Shown here piece after piece: positions 34,887 through 43,183 of a stretch of DNA of 56,868 nt; position 1 is the first letter of the stretch, and every line of letters starts with the position of its first letter. Source of the DNA: Arcobacter sp. EP1 (GTDB taxonomy: Bacteria > Campylobacterota > Campylobacteria > Campylobacterales > Arcobacteraceae); NCBI GenBank assembly GCA_001655195.1, contig LPNY01000209.1, positions 92,772-149,639 on the forward strand. The letters are read 5' to 3'. The notes beneath the pieces were generated by a model that ran no database searches, had not been told where the DNA came from, and was given only the letters and a program-made list of their open reading frames with translations. Made by a program: the position numbers and the translations under genes.

Positions 34887-35251
34887 TATTATCCTAAGTA
34901 ATTATTTATTCGCGAGTATATCTAAATAATGGTATGAAACAGATTTACTCTAAATATTAAAGCATTTTTATAGGCTTTTTTAAGCTTTAAAAAAATATCT
35001 TTATAACACTCAACTATGTTTATGCCATCCTATCAGGCATCAAGGGGAGAGTAAAAAATTATTTTTTATTAAATTTAAAAGAGCAGTTTAGATTTATCTA
35101 AAATTAAACTTGTGATTTCTTCGATAATTTCTTAAGTTTAGCCAAAAAAAATTATCTCAAAAATATAATTATTTTACAAGGTTTTAGTTGACAAAAATTT
35201 ATATTATGATATTATATTCTAGTATTAATTATTAACACATAGGTAGAACAA
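34887..35251. promoter_or_regulatory. Divergent intergenic region with promoters and hairpins
   Basis: No gene is seen. Leftward, TATACT on the minus strand at 34920-34915 could serve the U32 gene. Rightward, TTGACA at 35188-35193 and TATTAT at 35210-35215 with 16-base spacing form a good promoter for the ankyrin gene. Between them are a palindrome TTTTTTAA-GCT-TTAAAAAA (34976-34994) and a GC-richer stem ATGCC/GGCAT at about 35022-35040 followed by AAGGGGAGAG, which could belong to a small RNA; that is not established. Confidence 0.5.
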
Positions 35252-37171
35252 ATGCTCGGTAAATTTTTCAAAAAACATACTCCCGAAGAACTTTTAGAAG
35301 CCCTTAAAGATAAAACCTTTAAAGAATCAAAAGCAAGCTCCATATTAAAAGATGTGGACATTAACCACAAAGATGATAAAAACAGATCATTTTTGCATAT
35401 CGTTTCTGAAGAAAATCTAGTTGAAGCCATCAAATGGCTCATTGAAAACAATGCAAATATCAATACAATTGATACCAATGGGGAAACCCCTTTAATGTAC
35501 GCATCAAAAGTTGGTGCAGTGCAAGCGGTTAGAACGCTACTTAATTATAATGCCAATGCTGATATCAAAAATCATCAAGAGCGATTACCTATACAAGAAG
35601 CAGTAAAAAATAAACACAAAGATGCTTACGTACTTTTACGAAATAAAACATCTAATATAAATAGTAAAGATGAAACAGGAAAAACACTCGTTTATGATGC
35701 TATTGATAGTCAAATCATTGATATCTTTAAAGATGTTATTCGACTTCAAAAAAATAATGTTGACCCTAAAATATTTTTCTATCCAAATACCTATGGAAAT
35801 CCAGAGATTGTTAAATATCTCTCTTCTAAGCTTGACTTAAACTCTGCCGATGATCAAGGTAGAACACCTCTATTTTATTTAGTTAAAAACGGGGCACTCA
35901 ACACAGACTCTTTTACCTTTGCAATTTCGCAAGGTGCTGATATTAATCATGTGGATAAAGAGGGGAATACGGTTTTAATGGCGCTTATTGAAGAGATTTT
36001 AGAAATTGAAAAAATACCTTCTGAAGTAACAAAAGAGGACAAAGAGAGAGTCAATAATCTCATTAAAATGATTCCTTGGCTTGTTGAAGAGAATATTGAT
36101 TCAAATAAATGTAACAATGCAGGTGACAATGCTTTAATGTTAGCAACTAAACAAAAACACCTCAGAGTCGTTGAAACACTTTTAGAATTTGAAGTGGATG
36201 CAAACTATATTAATGATCGAAATGAGACAGCCTTAGGTTTTGCTGCCATTCAAGGGAAATGCAACATTGACGTGGTTTCGTTACTGTTAGATTATGGAGC
36301 TCGACCAAATATTAGTGATGAGAATGGAAAAACCATTATTGAAAAACTTCTTGATACAGAACTTTTTTTACGAAATGGTAAAAAACTCAAAATGAAATTT
36401 CGACAAGAGATAAATGAAAATGAAAACTACAAGGCAGTACTAGAAGAGATTCTACTTAATGGAGAAGTTAACTTAACACAAATGAACTCTGAAGGGAATC
36501 CTTATCTTTTTGATCCAGTGGAACATGGGAATTTTGACTTGGTCAAACTGCTTGTTAAATATGGAGCGGATATCAACCTCAAAAACAAAGAGGGATATAA
36601 TGTTGTTTACTATTACATGTCGCAAAACATCACTTTTAGACGGGTTGTTGATCAAAAAAACTATCTTGTAATGTTACGAAATATCATTAGTTTAGGTGCA
36701 GATGTAAATTCACGAGATGACTTTGGGGGAATTACCCTTCACAAAGCAATTTTGGATAATGATTTACAAACAATTAAAATCCTACTTAATGCGGGTGCTG
36801 ATATTAATGCCGTTGATAACAAGGGTAGAAGTATGATGCACAACTGTATGTGGCAGAATAAAATTAAAATTGTTCGGTTACTATACTCGTACAACAAAAA
36901 ACTTATTAACTTACCAGACAAATTTGGAGTTTTACCAATCAATTATGCGGCGTTTCTAGGATACAATGAATTAGTAATTGAGATGATTGATTCAGGGTCA
37001 TATGTAAATAACCCTTATCGAAAAACACACTATATTTTTAATTTCTTAAAAAAGTTTCATAAAAATCTCAAACCACTGTTGGAAAATACACGTAATCCAG
37101 CAGATCATAAAAAAATGAAAACCTTAGTTGAAAATATGATTAAAGAATTTAATGTAAAAGTAGCCCTATAA
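35252..37171 (+). CDS. Ankyrin-repeat protein, unknown function
   Basis: The 639-residue protein begins MLGKFFKKHTPEELLEALKD and then consists largely of ankyrin repeats, for example NTIDTNGETPLMYASKVGAV near 71-90, NSADDQGRTPLFYLVKNGAL, NHVDKEGNTVLMALIEE, NYINDRNETALGFAAIQGK, NLKNKEGYNVVYYYM, NSRDDFGGITLHKAILDND and NAVDNKGRSMMHNCMW. Roughly ten copies are visible, some degenerate. No signal peptide or catalytic domain is seen, so it is probably a cytoplasmic protein-binding scaffold. It is monocistronic, with its own strong promoter and terminator. Codon use looks like that of its neighbours. Confidence 0.85.
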   Translation: MLGKFFKKHTPEELLEALKDKTFKESKASSILKDVDINHKDDKNRSFLHIVSEENLVEAIKWLIENNANINTIDTNGETPLMYASKVGAVQAVRTLLNYNANADIKNHQERLPIQEAVKNKHKDAYVLLRNKTSNINSKDETGKTLVYDAIDSQIIDIFKDVIRLQKNNVDPKIFFYPNTYGNPEIVKYLSSKLDLNSADDQGRTPLFYLVKNGALNTDSFTFAISQGADINHVDKEGNTVLMALIEEILEIEKIPSEVTKEDKERVNNLIKMIPWLVEENIDSNKCNNAGDNALMLATKQKHLRVVETLLEFEVDANYINDRNETALGFAAIQGKCNIDVVSLLLDYGARPNISDENGKTIIEKLLDTELFLRNGKKLKMKFRQEINENENYKAVLEEILLNGEVNLTQMNSEGNPYLFDPVEHGNFDLVKLLVKYGADINLKNKEGYNVVYYYMSQNITFRRVVDQKNYLVMLRNIISLGADVNSRDDFGGITLHKAILDNDLQTIKILLNAGADINAVDNKGRSMMHNCMWQNKIKIVRLLYSYNKKLINLPDKFGVLPINYAAFLGYNELVIEMIDSGSYVNNPYRKTHYIFNFLKKFHKNLKPLLENTRNPADHKKMKTLVENMIKEFNVKVAL

Positions 37172-37195
37172 AACTATAGAATCTTCTATAGTTTT
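37170..37195. terminator. Bidirectional terminator between the ankyrin gene and recN
   Basis: AAAACTATAG and CTATAGTTTT form a perfect 10-bp stem with loop AATCTT between the two converging genes. T-runs end both arms, so it can serve both strands. Confidence 0.7.
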
Positions 37196-37198
37196 ATA

Positions 37199-38725
37199 CT
37201 AAAGCACTAAGTTTTTTGCAAACTCGTATGCTTCACTTGTAATATTTTCTCCACTAATCATTCGGGAGATTTCATTAACTCTTTCATCTTTATTTAATAC
37301 TTTTACAAAAGAGTTTCCATCAACTTTATCCACTAAGAAATGTTGATCTGCACTAGCAGTTAATTGTGGCTGATGAGAAATTGCAAAAATTTGATACTTT
37401 TTAGCTAACTCTTTTAACACTGTAGCAATAGCATCACTCTCTTTTCCACTTAAATTTGCATCAATTTCGTCTAAGAATAAAATTCCATCATCAACAATTT
37501 GAAATTGACTCATTGAGGTTAAAAGTGCTAGACGTAAACGATTGAATTCACCTGAACTTATGGTATCTAAATTCACACCATTCAGCTCAAAACAGACATC
37601 ATCACAACCTGTTATATCAAACTCTTTAGGCACAAGTGAGATCTTAGCATTGGACAAATAAAGGTACTCTAAATATTTATTCACACTAATTTCAAGGGTT
37701 AATGCACTCACTTCTCGTTTTTGATGCAAGCTTTTAGCTAAAAGGGTTAACTCCTCTTCAAGTTTTATTTTTTTCTTCTCGAGTTGTGATTTTTCAAAAG
37801 AGATATTGTCATAAGAGTCTAACTCTTTTTTCTTTTGCTCTTTATATTCCAACGCCTCTTTAATAGAACCAAAACGTTTTTGTAAGGAAGAGAGTTTTTC
37901 AATACGGTCTAAAACCGATTCAATATCTAAATCTTCTAACTCATATAATGAATCACTAAAGGTTTCAAAAACATTATTTAATTCATTCATACTCTCATCA
38001 AAAAAGCTACTATCTTTGTCTAAAAGTTCCAAAGCTTTGCTCACTGCACTACTGTATTCAAAGATAGGCTGAGCCAGAGTGATTGCTTCTTCTATTTTAT
38101 CTTTTTTAGAGAGTGTTTTTTTGATTTGATTGAGTTCTTCATACTCATCCTCTTTAGGATTTAAGGCTTCAATTTTTTGGATTTCATAGGTTGCGAACTC
38201 TTTAAGCTCTTCAAGTTTCTTTTCATCATTATAAATTTTAGTTAATTCATTTTGCGTTGTTTTTAAAGCTTCATAAACTGTCTCATAAGCAGTTTTGATT
38301 TCATTAAACTCTTTATCCTCTTTTGCCGCAATAGTATCCAATGCAGCTACAAGTTTTGAAGATTCAAAATCGCTGGTATCTTTTAAGTGTAAATGTTTGA
38401 TTAAACTTTTTGAAAACTCTTGTAGATTCTTTTTTGATACTGTCTGATTATTTAAAAAATATCGGATTTTATCTTTTTTAATCTCTTTAATAACAATATC
38501 ATCATCACTCTCAATTCCAAAAGCTTCATTGTTAATACGATTATCCAAAAGGGTTTCGCTCAACGCCGCTTTTGCTTCACTTAAGCCAAAGAGTGCTAAA
38601 AATGAATTCATCAAAATTGACTTACCCGCACCAGAAGGACCTGTAAAGACGACTAACCCTTTTTCAAACTCAATATCAACCTCACGAAAGGAGAGGTAAT
38701 CTTTTAAATAAAATCTATTAATCAA
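37199..38725 (-). CDS. recN: DNA repair protein RecN
   Basis: SMC-like ATPase used in double-strand break repair. The 508-residue protein has a Walker A FTGPSGAGKS near 28-37, a long coiled coil from about 130 to 350 in two arms, the ABC-type signature region ISSGEFNRLRLALLTSM near 388-404, and Walker B ILFLDEIDANLSGKE near 413-427. It is shorter than E. coli RecN (about 550), mostly in the coiled coil. nadK lies 18 bases upstream, so they form a unit. Confidence 0.92.
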   Translation of the reverse strand: MINRFYLKDYLSFREVDIEFEKGLVVFTGPSGAGKSILMNSFLALFGLSEAKAALSETLLDNRINNEAFGIESDDDIVIKEIKKDKIRYFLNNQTVSKKNLQEFSKSLIKHLHLKDTSDFESSKLVAALDTIAAKEDKEFNEIKTAYETVYEALKTTQNELTKIYNDEKKLEELKEFATYEIQKIEALNPKEDEYEELNQIKKTLSKKDKIEEAITLAQPIFEYSSAVSKALELLDKDSSFFDESMNELNNVFETFSDSLYELEDLDIESVLDRIEKLSSLQKRFGSIKEALEYKEQKKKELDSYDNISFEKSQLEKKKIKLEEELTLLAKSLHQKREVSALTLEISVNKYLEYLYLSNAKISLVPKEFDITGCDDVCFELNGVNLDTISSGEFNRLRLALLTSMSQFQIVDDGILFLDEIDANLSGKESDAIATVLKELAKKYQIFAISHQPQLTASADQHFLVDKVDGNSFVKVLNKDERVNEISRMISGENITSEAYEFAKNLVL

Positions 38726-38743
38726 TTAATTTCTCCATCTCTA

Positions 38744-39610
38744 TTAATTACCCCACTGCAGTTTTTCATTGAGAACTTCAAAATAGTTTCTCTCAACACG
38801 GTGAATTAATTTTGCTTTTTTTGAAGCAATCTCAATTTTAATAGAATCATTTTGTTCAATCTCATAAATATCTTGCCCATCAATGATTACAACAGCTCCT
38901 TGATTATCTGAAACGGTAAACTCAATTTCAAAATCAGCAGGTAATACCAGTGGTCGTTGGGTTAAACTATGAGGCGCAATAGGAGTGACAATAAAAGCTT
39001 CAGTCAAAGGGAAAACAACCGGACCACCAAGGGAAAGGTTATAAGCTGTTGAACCCGTTGGTGTTGAGATGATTAATCCATCACCATAATAAGAGTTAAA
39101 TGGCTTTCCATCAATTTTAGCATCAATACGTATCATGGATGAAATTGATTTTCGTGAAATGACAATATCATTAAAGGCAACAAACTTTTTGAGGTTTGCA
39201 TTTCCTCGTATCATCATACGATTATCAATACGATACGTCCCCTCTTTCATTGAACATAAAAAGCTCTCTAATTCACTCAGTTGTATATCTGTTAAAAATC
39301 CTAATGTTCCTTGGTGAATTCCAAGTACGGGAATATCATATTTAAAACTTCTTCGCACAACCGAAATTAGTGTTCCATCACCCCCAACAGCAACTAAAAA
39401 GTCACATTGTGAGCAGAGTTCATCTAAACATAGGCCTTCCTCATCAATCATATCAGCACTATTCTCTTCAAGAAGAACGCTAATATTAGCATCAATAAAG
39501 TGCTGTTTAATTAAATGAAATTCTGATTTCAATTCCGGCGAATTTGGTTTTAATATAAAACCAGCTGTTTTAATACTTTTAAGTTTTTCTGTACTTCGTG
39601 TGATTTTCAT
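38744..39610 (-). CDS. nadK: NAD kinase
   Basis: Phosphorylates NAD to NADP. The 288-residue enzyme has the GGDGT motif at 76-80 within FLVAVGGDGTLISVVR, GIHQGTLGFLTDI, the NDIVISR region, and GDGLIISTPTGSTAYNLS near 176-193, all typical of the family. The start ATG directly follows a -10 element with no ribosome-binding site, so its mRNA may be leaderless. recN follows. Confidence 0.95.
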   Translation of the reverse strand: MKITRSTEKLKSIKTAGFILKPNSPELKSEFHLIKQHFIDANISVLLEENSADMIDEEGLCLDELCSQCDFLVAVGGDGTLISVVRRSFKYDIPVLGIHQGTLGFLTDIQLSELESFLCSMKEGTYRIDNRMMIRGNANLKKFVAFNDIVISRKSISSMIRIDAKIDGKPFNSYYGDGLIISTPTGSTAYNLSLGGPVVFPLTEAFIVTPIAPHSLTQRPLVLPADFEIEFTVSDNQGAVVIIDGQDIYEIEQNDSIKIEIASKKAKLIHRVERNYFEVLNEKLQWGN

Positions 39611-39622
39611 AAGGCGATTATA
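39611..39622 (-). promoter_or_regulatory. Promoter of nadK, predicting a leaderless mRNA
   Basis: An extended -10 (GGTATAAT; TATAAT at 39622-39617) is separated from the nadK ATG by only CGCCTT. Initiation 7 bases after the -10 would fall on the A of ATG. A 7-bp TTAAAAC/GTTTTAA hairpin (39634-39651) just upstream may act as a weak terminator for the secretion operon. Confidence 0.6.
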
Positions 39623-39669
39623 CCAAATCCTATTTAAAACCTCAGTTTTAATTACAATTTGATATATTT

Positions 39670-41010
39670 TTACCTTTCATGCAGTGCATCTTGTTTTGTT
39701 TTTAAAATCGGTTTTAAAATAAAATCAAGAATCGTCTTTTGTCCTGTAATTATATCAATACTCGCAATCATACCTGGAATAATAGGTAATTTTTTGCCAT
39801 CTTTTTCTAAATAGTTTTTATCTGTTTTAACAACAACCTTATAATAACTCTTTTGGTCTTTACTCTCTTTATCAATAATAGAATCGGCTGATATTTCAAC
39901 AATCTTACCATCAAGACCTCCATAAATAGCAAAATCATAAGCAGTGATTTTAACAATGGCTTTTAGTTCAGGTGAGATAAACGCAATATCTTTTGGATCA
40001 ATTTTTGCTTCAACAAGTAGCGTATCACTTTGTGGAACAATTTCAATTAAATCCATTCCTGATTTAATAACTCCACCAATAGTATTAATATTGATAGTTT
40101 TGATAAATCCATTAACAGGAGATTTAACAATAGTTTTATCTAACTTATCCTCTTCTGAAATTAAGATATTTTCAAATTTTCTTAAATCAGTATTGACTAC
40201 TTGAAGCTCTTTTAATGCTTCACTTTTAAAGTTTTTAAGTTTTTCAATGATTCTATTTTTTGCTTCATCCACAGCATATTGCGCTTTTGGAATAGAAATT
40301 TTTGTGGTATTAATATCACCTTTTATGGTATTGAGCTCTTTTTTAGAGTTAATTAAATCAAACTTAGATTTTGCACCAGTTTTAACTAATCGTTTAATGG
40401 TACTGTTCTCTTCCCGCGCTAGCTTTAAAGCCTCTTGCAGTTGATTTCGTTTTGAACGCAGTTCCACTAACTCTTGAATTTTTTGCCCCAATTGTGTCTC
40501 TAAAATATTTAATGCACTTCGAAACTCTTCAACCCTATTTTCAAAAAGACTTTGTTCATTTTGTGCAGATAAAGGTTCATTTTCTAAAAGAATTTTTGGA
40601 AATGTGAGGTTGGGAACTTCTTCTTTAATATTTAAATCATACTCATACTCTAACCGCACTTTTGTTGCAAGCAGACCATAATATGCTTGTTTATTTTCAT
40701 CCACAGAGGCCTGAAAACGAGTTCTATCAACTTTCATTAAAGGTTGATCTATTTTTACAAAAGAACCCTCTTTAACTAAGATCTCTGAAACAATACCCCC
40801 ATCAAGGTTTTGTATGGTTTGTATTTTTTCAGAAGGGATAACCTTACCTTCACCACGAGCTAATTCATCAATTTCAGAAACAGATGCCCAAATAATAAAT
40901 CCTGCAAAAAACAGAACAATTAAAATAAATAAAAAGTCGACCTTTTTATTGGTCGTTGCATTTGCTTGTGCTTGTAAAGTATGTACAAAGTTAATATCAT
41001 CTCTTGCCAT
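39670..41010 (-). CDS. HlyD/LapC-type periplasmic adaptor of a type I secretion system
   Basis: Membrane-fusion protein linking the ABC exporter to the outer-membrane channel. The 446-residue protein has a cytoplasmic start, one membrane helix (about 24-43), a lipoyl-like half (GEGKVIPSEKIQTIQNLDGG near 53-72), a long coiled-coil hairpin (about 150-280), and the second lipoyl and beta-barrel part, including IVKSPVNGFIKTININTIGG near 298-317. Length and motifs match HlyD/LapC. It starts 10 bases after the ABC gene. Confidence 0.92.
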   Translation of the reverse strand: MARDDINFVHTLQAQANATTNKKVDFLFILIVLFFAGFIIWASVSEIDELARGEGKVIPSEKIQTIQNLDGGIVSEILVKEGSFVKIDQPLMKVDRTRFQASVDENKQAYYGLLATKVRLEYEYDLNIKEEVPNLTFPKILLENEPLSAQNEQSLFENRVEEFRSALNILETQLGQKIQELVELRSKRNQLQEALKLAREENSTIKRLVKTGAKSKFDLINSKKELNTIKGDINTTKISIPKAQYAVDEAKNRIIEKLKNFKSEALKELQVVNTDLRKFENILISEEDKLDKTIVKSPVNGFIKTININTIGGVIKSGMDLIEIVPQSDTLLVEAKIDPKDIAFISPELKAIVKITAYDFAIYGGLDGKIVEISADSIIDKESKDQKSYYKVVVKTDKNYLEKDGKKLPIIPGMIASIDIITGQKTILDFILKPILKTKQDALHER

Positions 41011-41020
41011 ATGTTAGCCT

Positions 41021-43183
41021 TTATTTTGCTTTACTTGAAAGTGCTTGAAGAACATCTTCTTTTGGACCATCAGCAATAATTTTACCGTCATCCATAACAA
41101 TCAGTCTATCTTCAAGGGAGAGGACAGAAGGTCTATGAGTAACAAGTAATAACGTTTTATCTTTTACGATATCTTTCATTCGTCGTTTAAATACCTCTTC
41201 TGTTTGCCCATCCATTGAGTTTGTTGGTTCATCCAAAATCATAATATTTGGCTCAGTAATTAAAGCTCGTGCTAAGGTCACACTTTGACGCTCACCACCA
41301 CTTAATCCTTCACCACGCTCACCAACAATCAAGTCATAACCACTATCATGTTTTCCTAAAAAGTCATGAACTCCTGCAATTTTTGATGCTTTTAAAATCT
41401 CAGCATCACTTGCATTTTGCTCCCCAATAGTAATATTATCTTTAATAGTACCCATAAATAAAAATGGCTCCTGAGGAACACATCCAATGGCTCGACGTAA
41501 ATCAACAGGGTCAATTTGCCGAATATCAGATTTATCAATCAAAATTGAACCACTCTTTGGTTCATACAAGTTCATAATCAGTTTCCATAAGGTTGATTTA
41601 CCTGAACCAATTTTTCCAATAATACCTACTTTTTCACCCTGTTTAATAGTAAGATTAATCCCTTTTAAGACTTGGAAGTTTTGATCTTTATATGAAAAAG
41701 TCACATCTTTAAACTCAATATCCCCATTTAGGTTATCTCGACTTAAATAGTTTGCTTGTTCATCTTTTTCTACTGGCATATTCATGATTTCATCAATATT
41801 TTGTAAACTTAACATGGTTCTATCAAATCGAATAATCATACCAACAATTTGTGAAACAGGTGCAATAACACGACCATTTAACATCATTGCAGCAATAATA
41901 GCCCCCATTGTCATATCACCCTCACTAGCTAAATACACCCCAGCAACAACAATAGCTATATTTGAAAACTGTGAAATAAATGCCGTAAAAAACGTTACAA
42001 TCTGCGATAAAAAGTGCGATTTTTTACCATAATACGAAGTTTTTTCAATAGAGTTTTCCCAATGGGTTCGCATTCTATTTTGTGCTCGAACACTTTTAAT
42101 AATCTCTAAACCAGATACCGCTTCAGTCAGTGTTGTCTGTTTTATTTGATCCTCTTTAGCACTTTGTTGTACCATATTTTTAATAGGTCGTTGCATGTAA
42201 TATGAAAAACCAAAGGCAACAATAACCGTAAATATTGAGATATAACCAACTGGTCCACCAATATAAAAGATGATAATAACAAACAGTACAATAAATGGTA
42301 AATCTACAATTGAGGCAACAGTAGCACTAGTAAAAAACTCTCGTACACTTTCAAAAGATTGTAATCGACTTACAAACTGCCCAGTAGAAGCTGGTTTCGC
42401 ATCCAATCGTATGTTCATAAGTTGGTCAAAAATTTTGCTTGACATCAAAATGTCAGAGCGTTTTCCTGCAACTTCAATAAAGTGCGCTCGCATTAGTTTA
42501 AGCGCAAAATCAAATAACATCACCACTAAAATACCAATTGCTAAAACCCATAAAGTGGATAAGGCATTATTAGGTAAAACCCTATCATACACGTTCATCG
42601 TAAACATTGGAGTTGCTAAAATAAACATATTAATAATCAGTGCAGCAACTATCACTCTTCTATAAATAGAAGTGTTCTTTTTCATTGATCCCCAAAACCA
42701 CTCTTTTGGTTTATCAATTAAAACATCTTTACGAATTCGGTTATCAAAATTGTATTCAGGTTTTATAATAATGACGTAACCATTAAAATCTTTATTTAGT
42801 TCATCAAGAGAAATTTGTGTTTCACCCGCTGCAATATCAGGCATGATTACATTTGCAAGGTTTTTATCAACATCAAGATCAACGAGTACGCATGCTCTAT
42901 TACCATCTAACATAACAACAGAGGGTAAAGCGGCTCTAGAAATATCTTTTAAATCACGTTGCACAGTTTTTGTTGTCATACCAATACGGTTTGCTGATTC
43001 AACAAACATTTTAGGTGTCATAACAGAATCATACATAGCAAGACCTGCTATCAAAGACTCCACAGTTGCTTGACGTTCGTGGTACTTAGATAAGAAAACT
43101 AAACACTCTAACAGAGTATCTACTTCTCTTCCTTGAGCCATATTTTCTAACTCTTCATTTTTTAATTCAGTTGCTTCCAACAC
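41021..43183 (-). CDS. LapB-type type I secretion ABC transporter
   Basis: The 720-residue exporter has an N-terminal C39-like domain (about 20-135) without the catalytic cysteine, so it probably only binds substrate, as in LapB and HlyB. Six membrane helices lie between about 165 and 440. The ATPase domain has Walker A GKIGSGKST near 521-529, the signature LSGGERQSV near 630, and Walker B IMILDEPTNSMD near 650-661. Such exporters usually secrete large RTX adhesins or toxins; no such gene is in the window. Confidence 0.93.
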   Translation of the reverse strand: MLEATELKNEELENMAQGREVDTLLECLVFLSKYHERQATVESLIAGLAMYDSVMTPKMFVESANRIGMTTKTVQRDLKDISRAALPSVVMLDGNRACVLVDLDVDKNLANVIMPDIAAGETQISLDELNKDFNGYVIIIKPEYNFDNRIRKDVLIDKPKEWFWGSMKKNTSIYRRVIVAALIINMFILATPMFTMNVYDRVLPNNALSTLWVLAIGILVVMLFDFALKLMRAHFIEVAGKRSDILMSSKIFDQLMNIRLDAKPASTGQFVSRLQSFESVREFFTSATVASIVDLPFIVLFVIIIFYIGGPVGYISIFTVIVAFGFSYYMQRPIKNMVQQSAKEDQIKQTTLTEAVSGLEIIKSVRAQNRMRTHWENSIEKTSYYGKKSHFLSQIVTFFTAFISQFSNIAIVVAGVYLASEGDMTMGAIIAAMMLNGRVIAPVSQIVGMIIRFDRTMLSLQNIDEIMNMPVEKDEQANYLSRDNLNGDIEFKDVTFSYKDQNFQVLKGINLTIKQGEKVGIIGKIGSGKSTLWKLIMNLYEPKSGSILIDKSDIRQIDPVDLRRAIGCVPQEPFLFMGTIKDNITIGEQNASDAEILKASKIAGVHDFLGKHDSGYDLIVGERGEGLSGGERQSVTLARALITEPNIMILDEPTNSMDGQTEEVFKRRMKDIVKDKTLLLVTHRPSVLSLEDRLIVMDDGKIIADGPKEDVLQALSSKAK

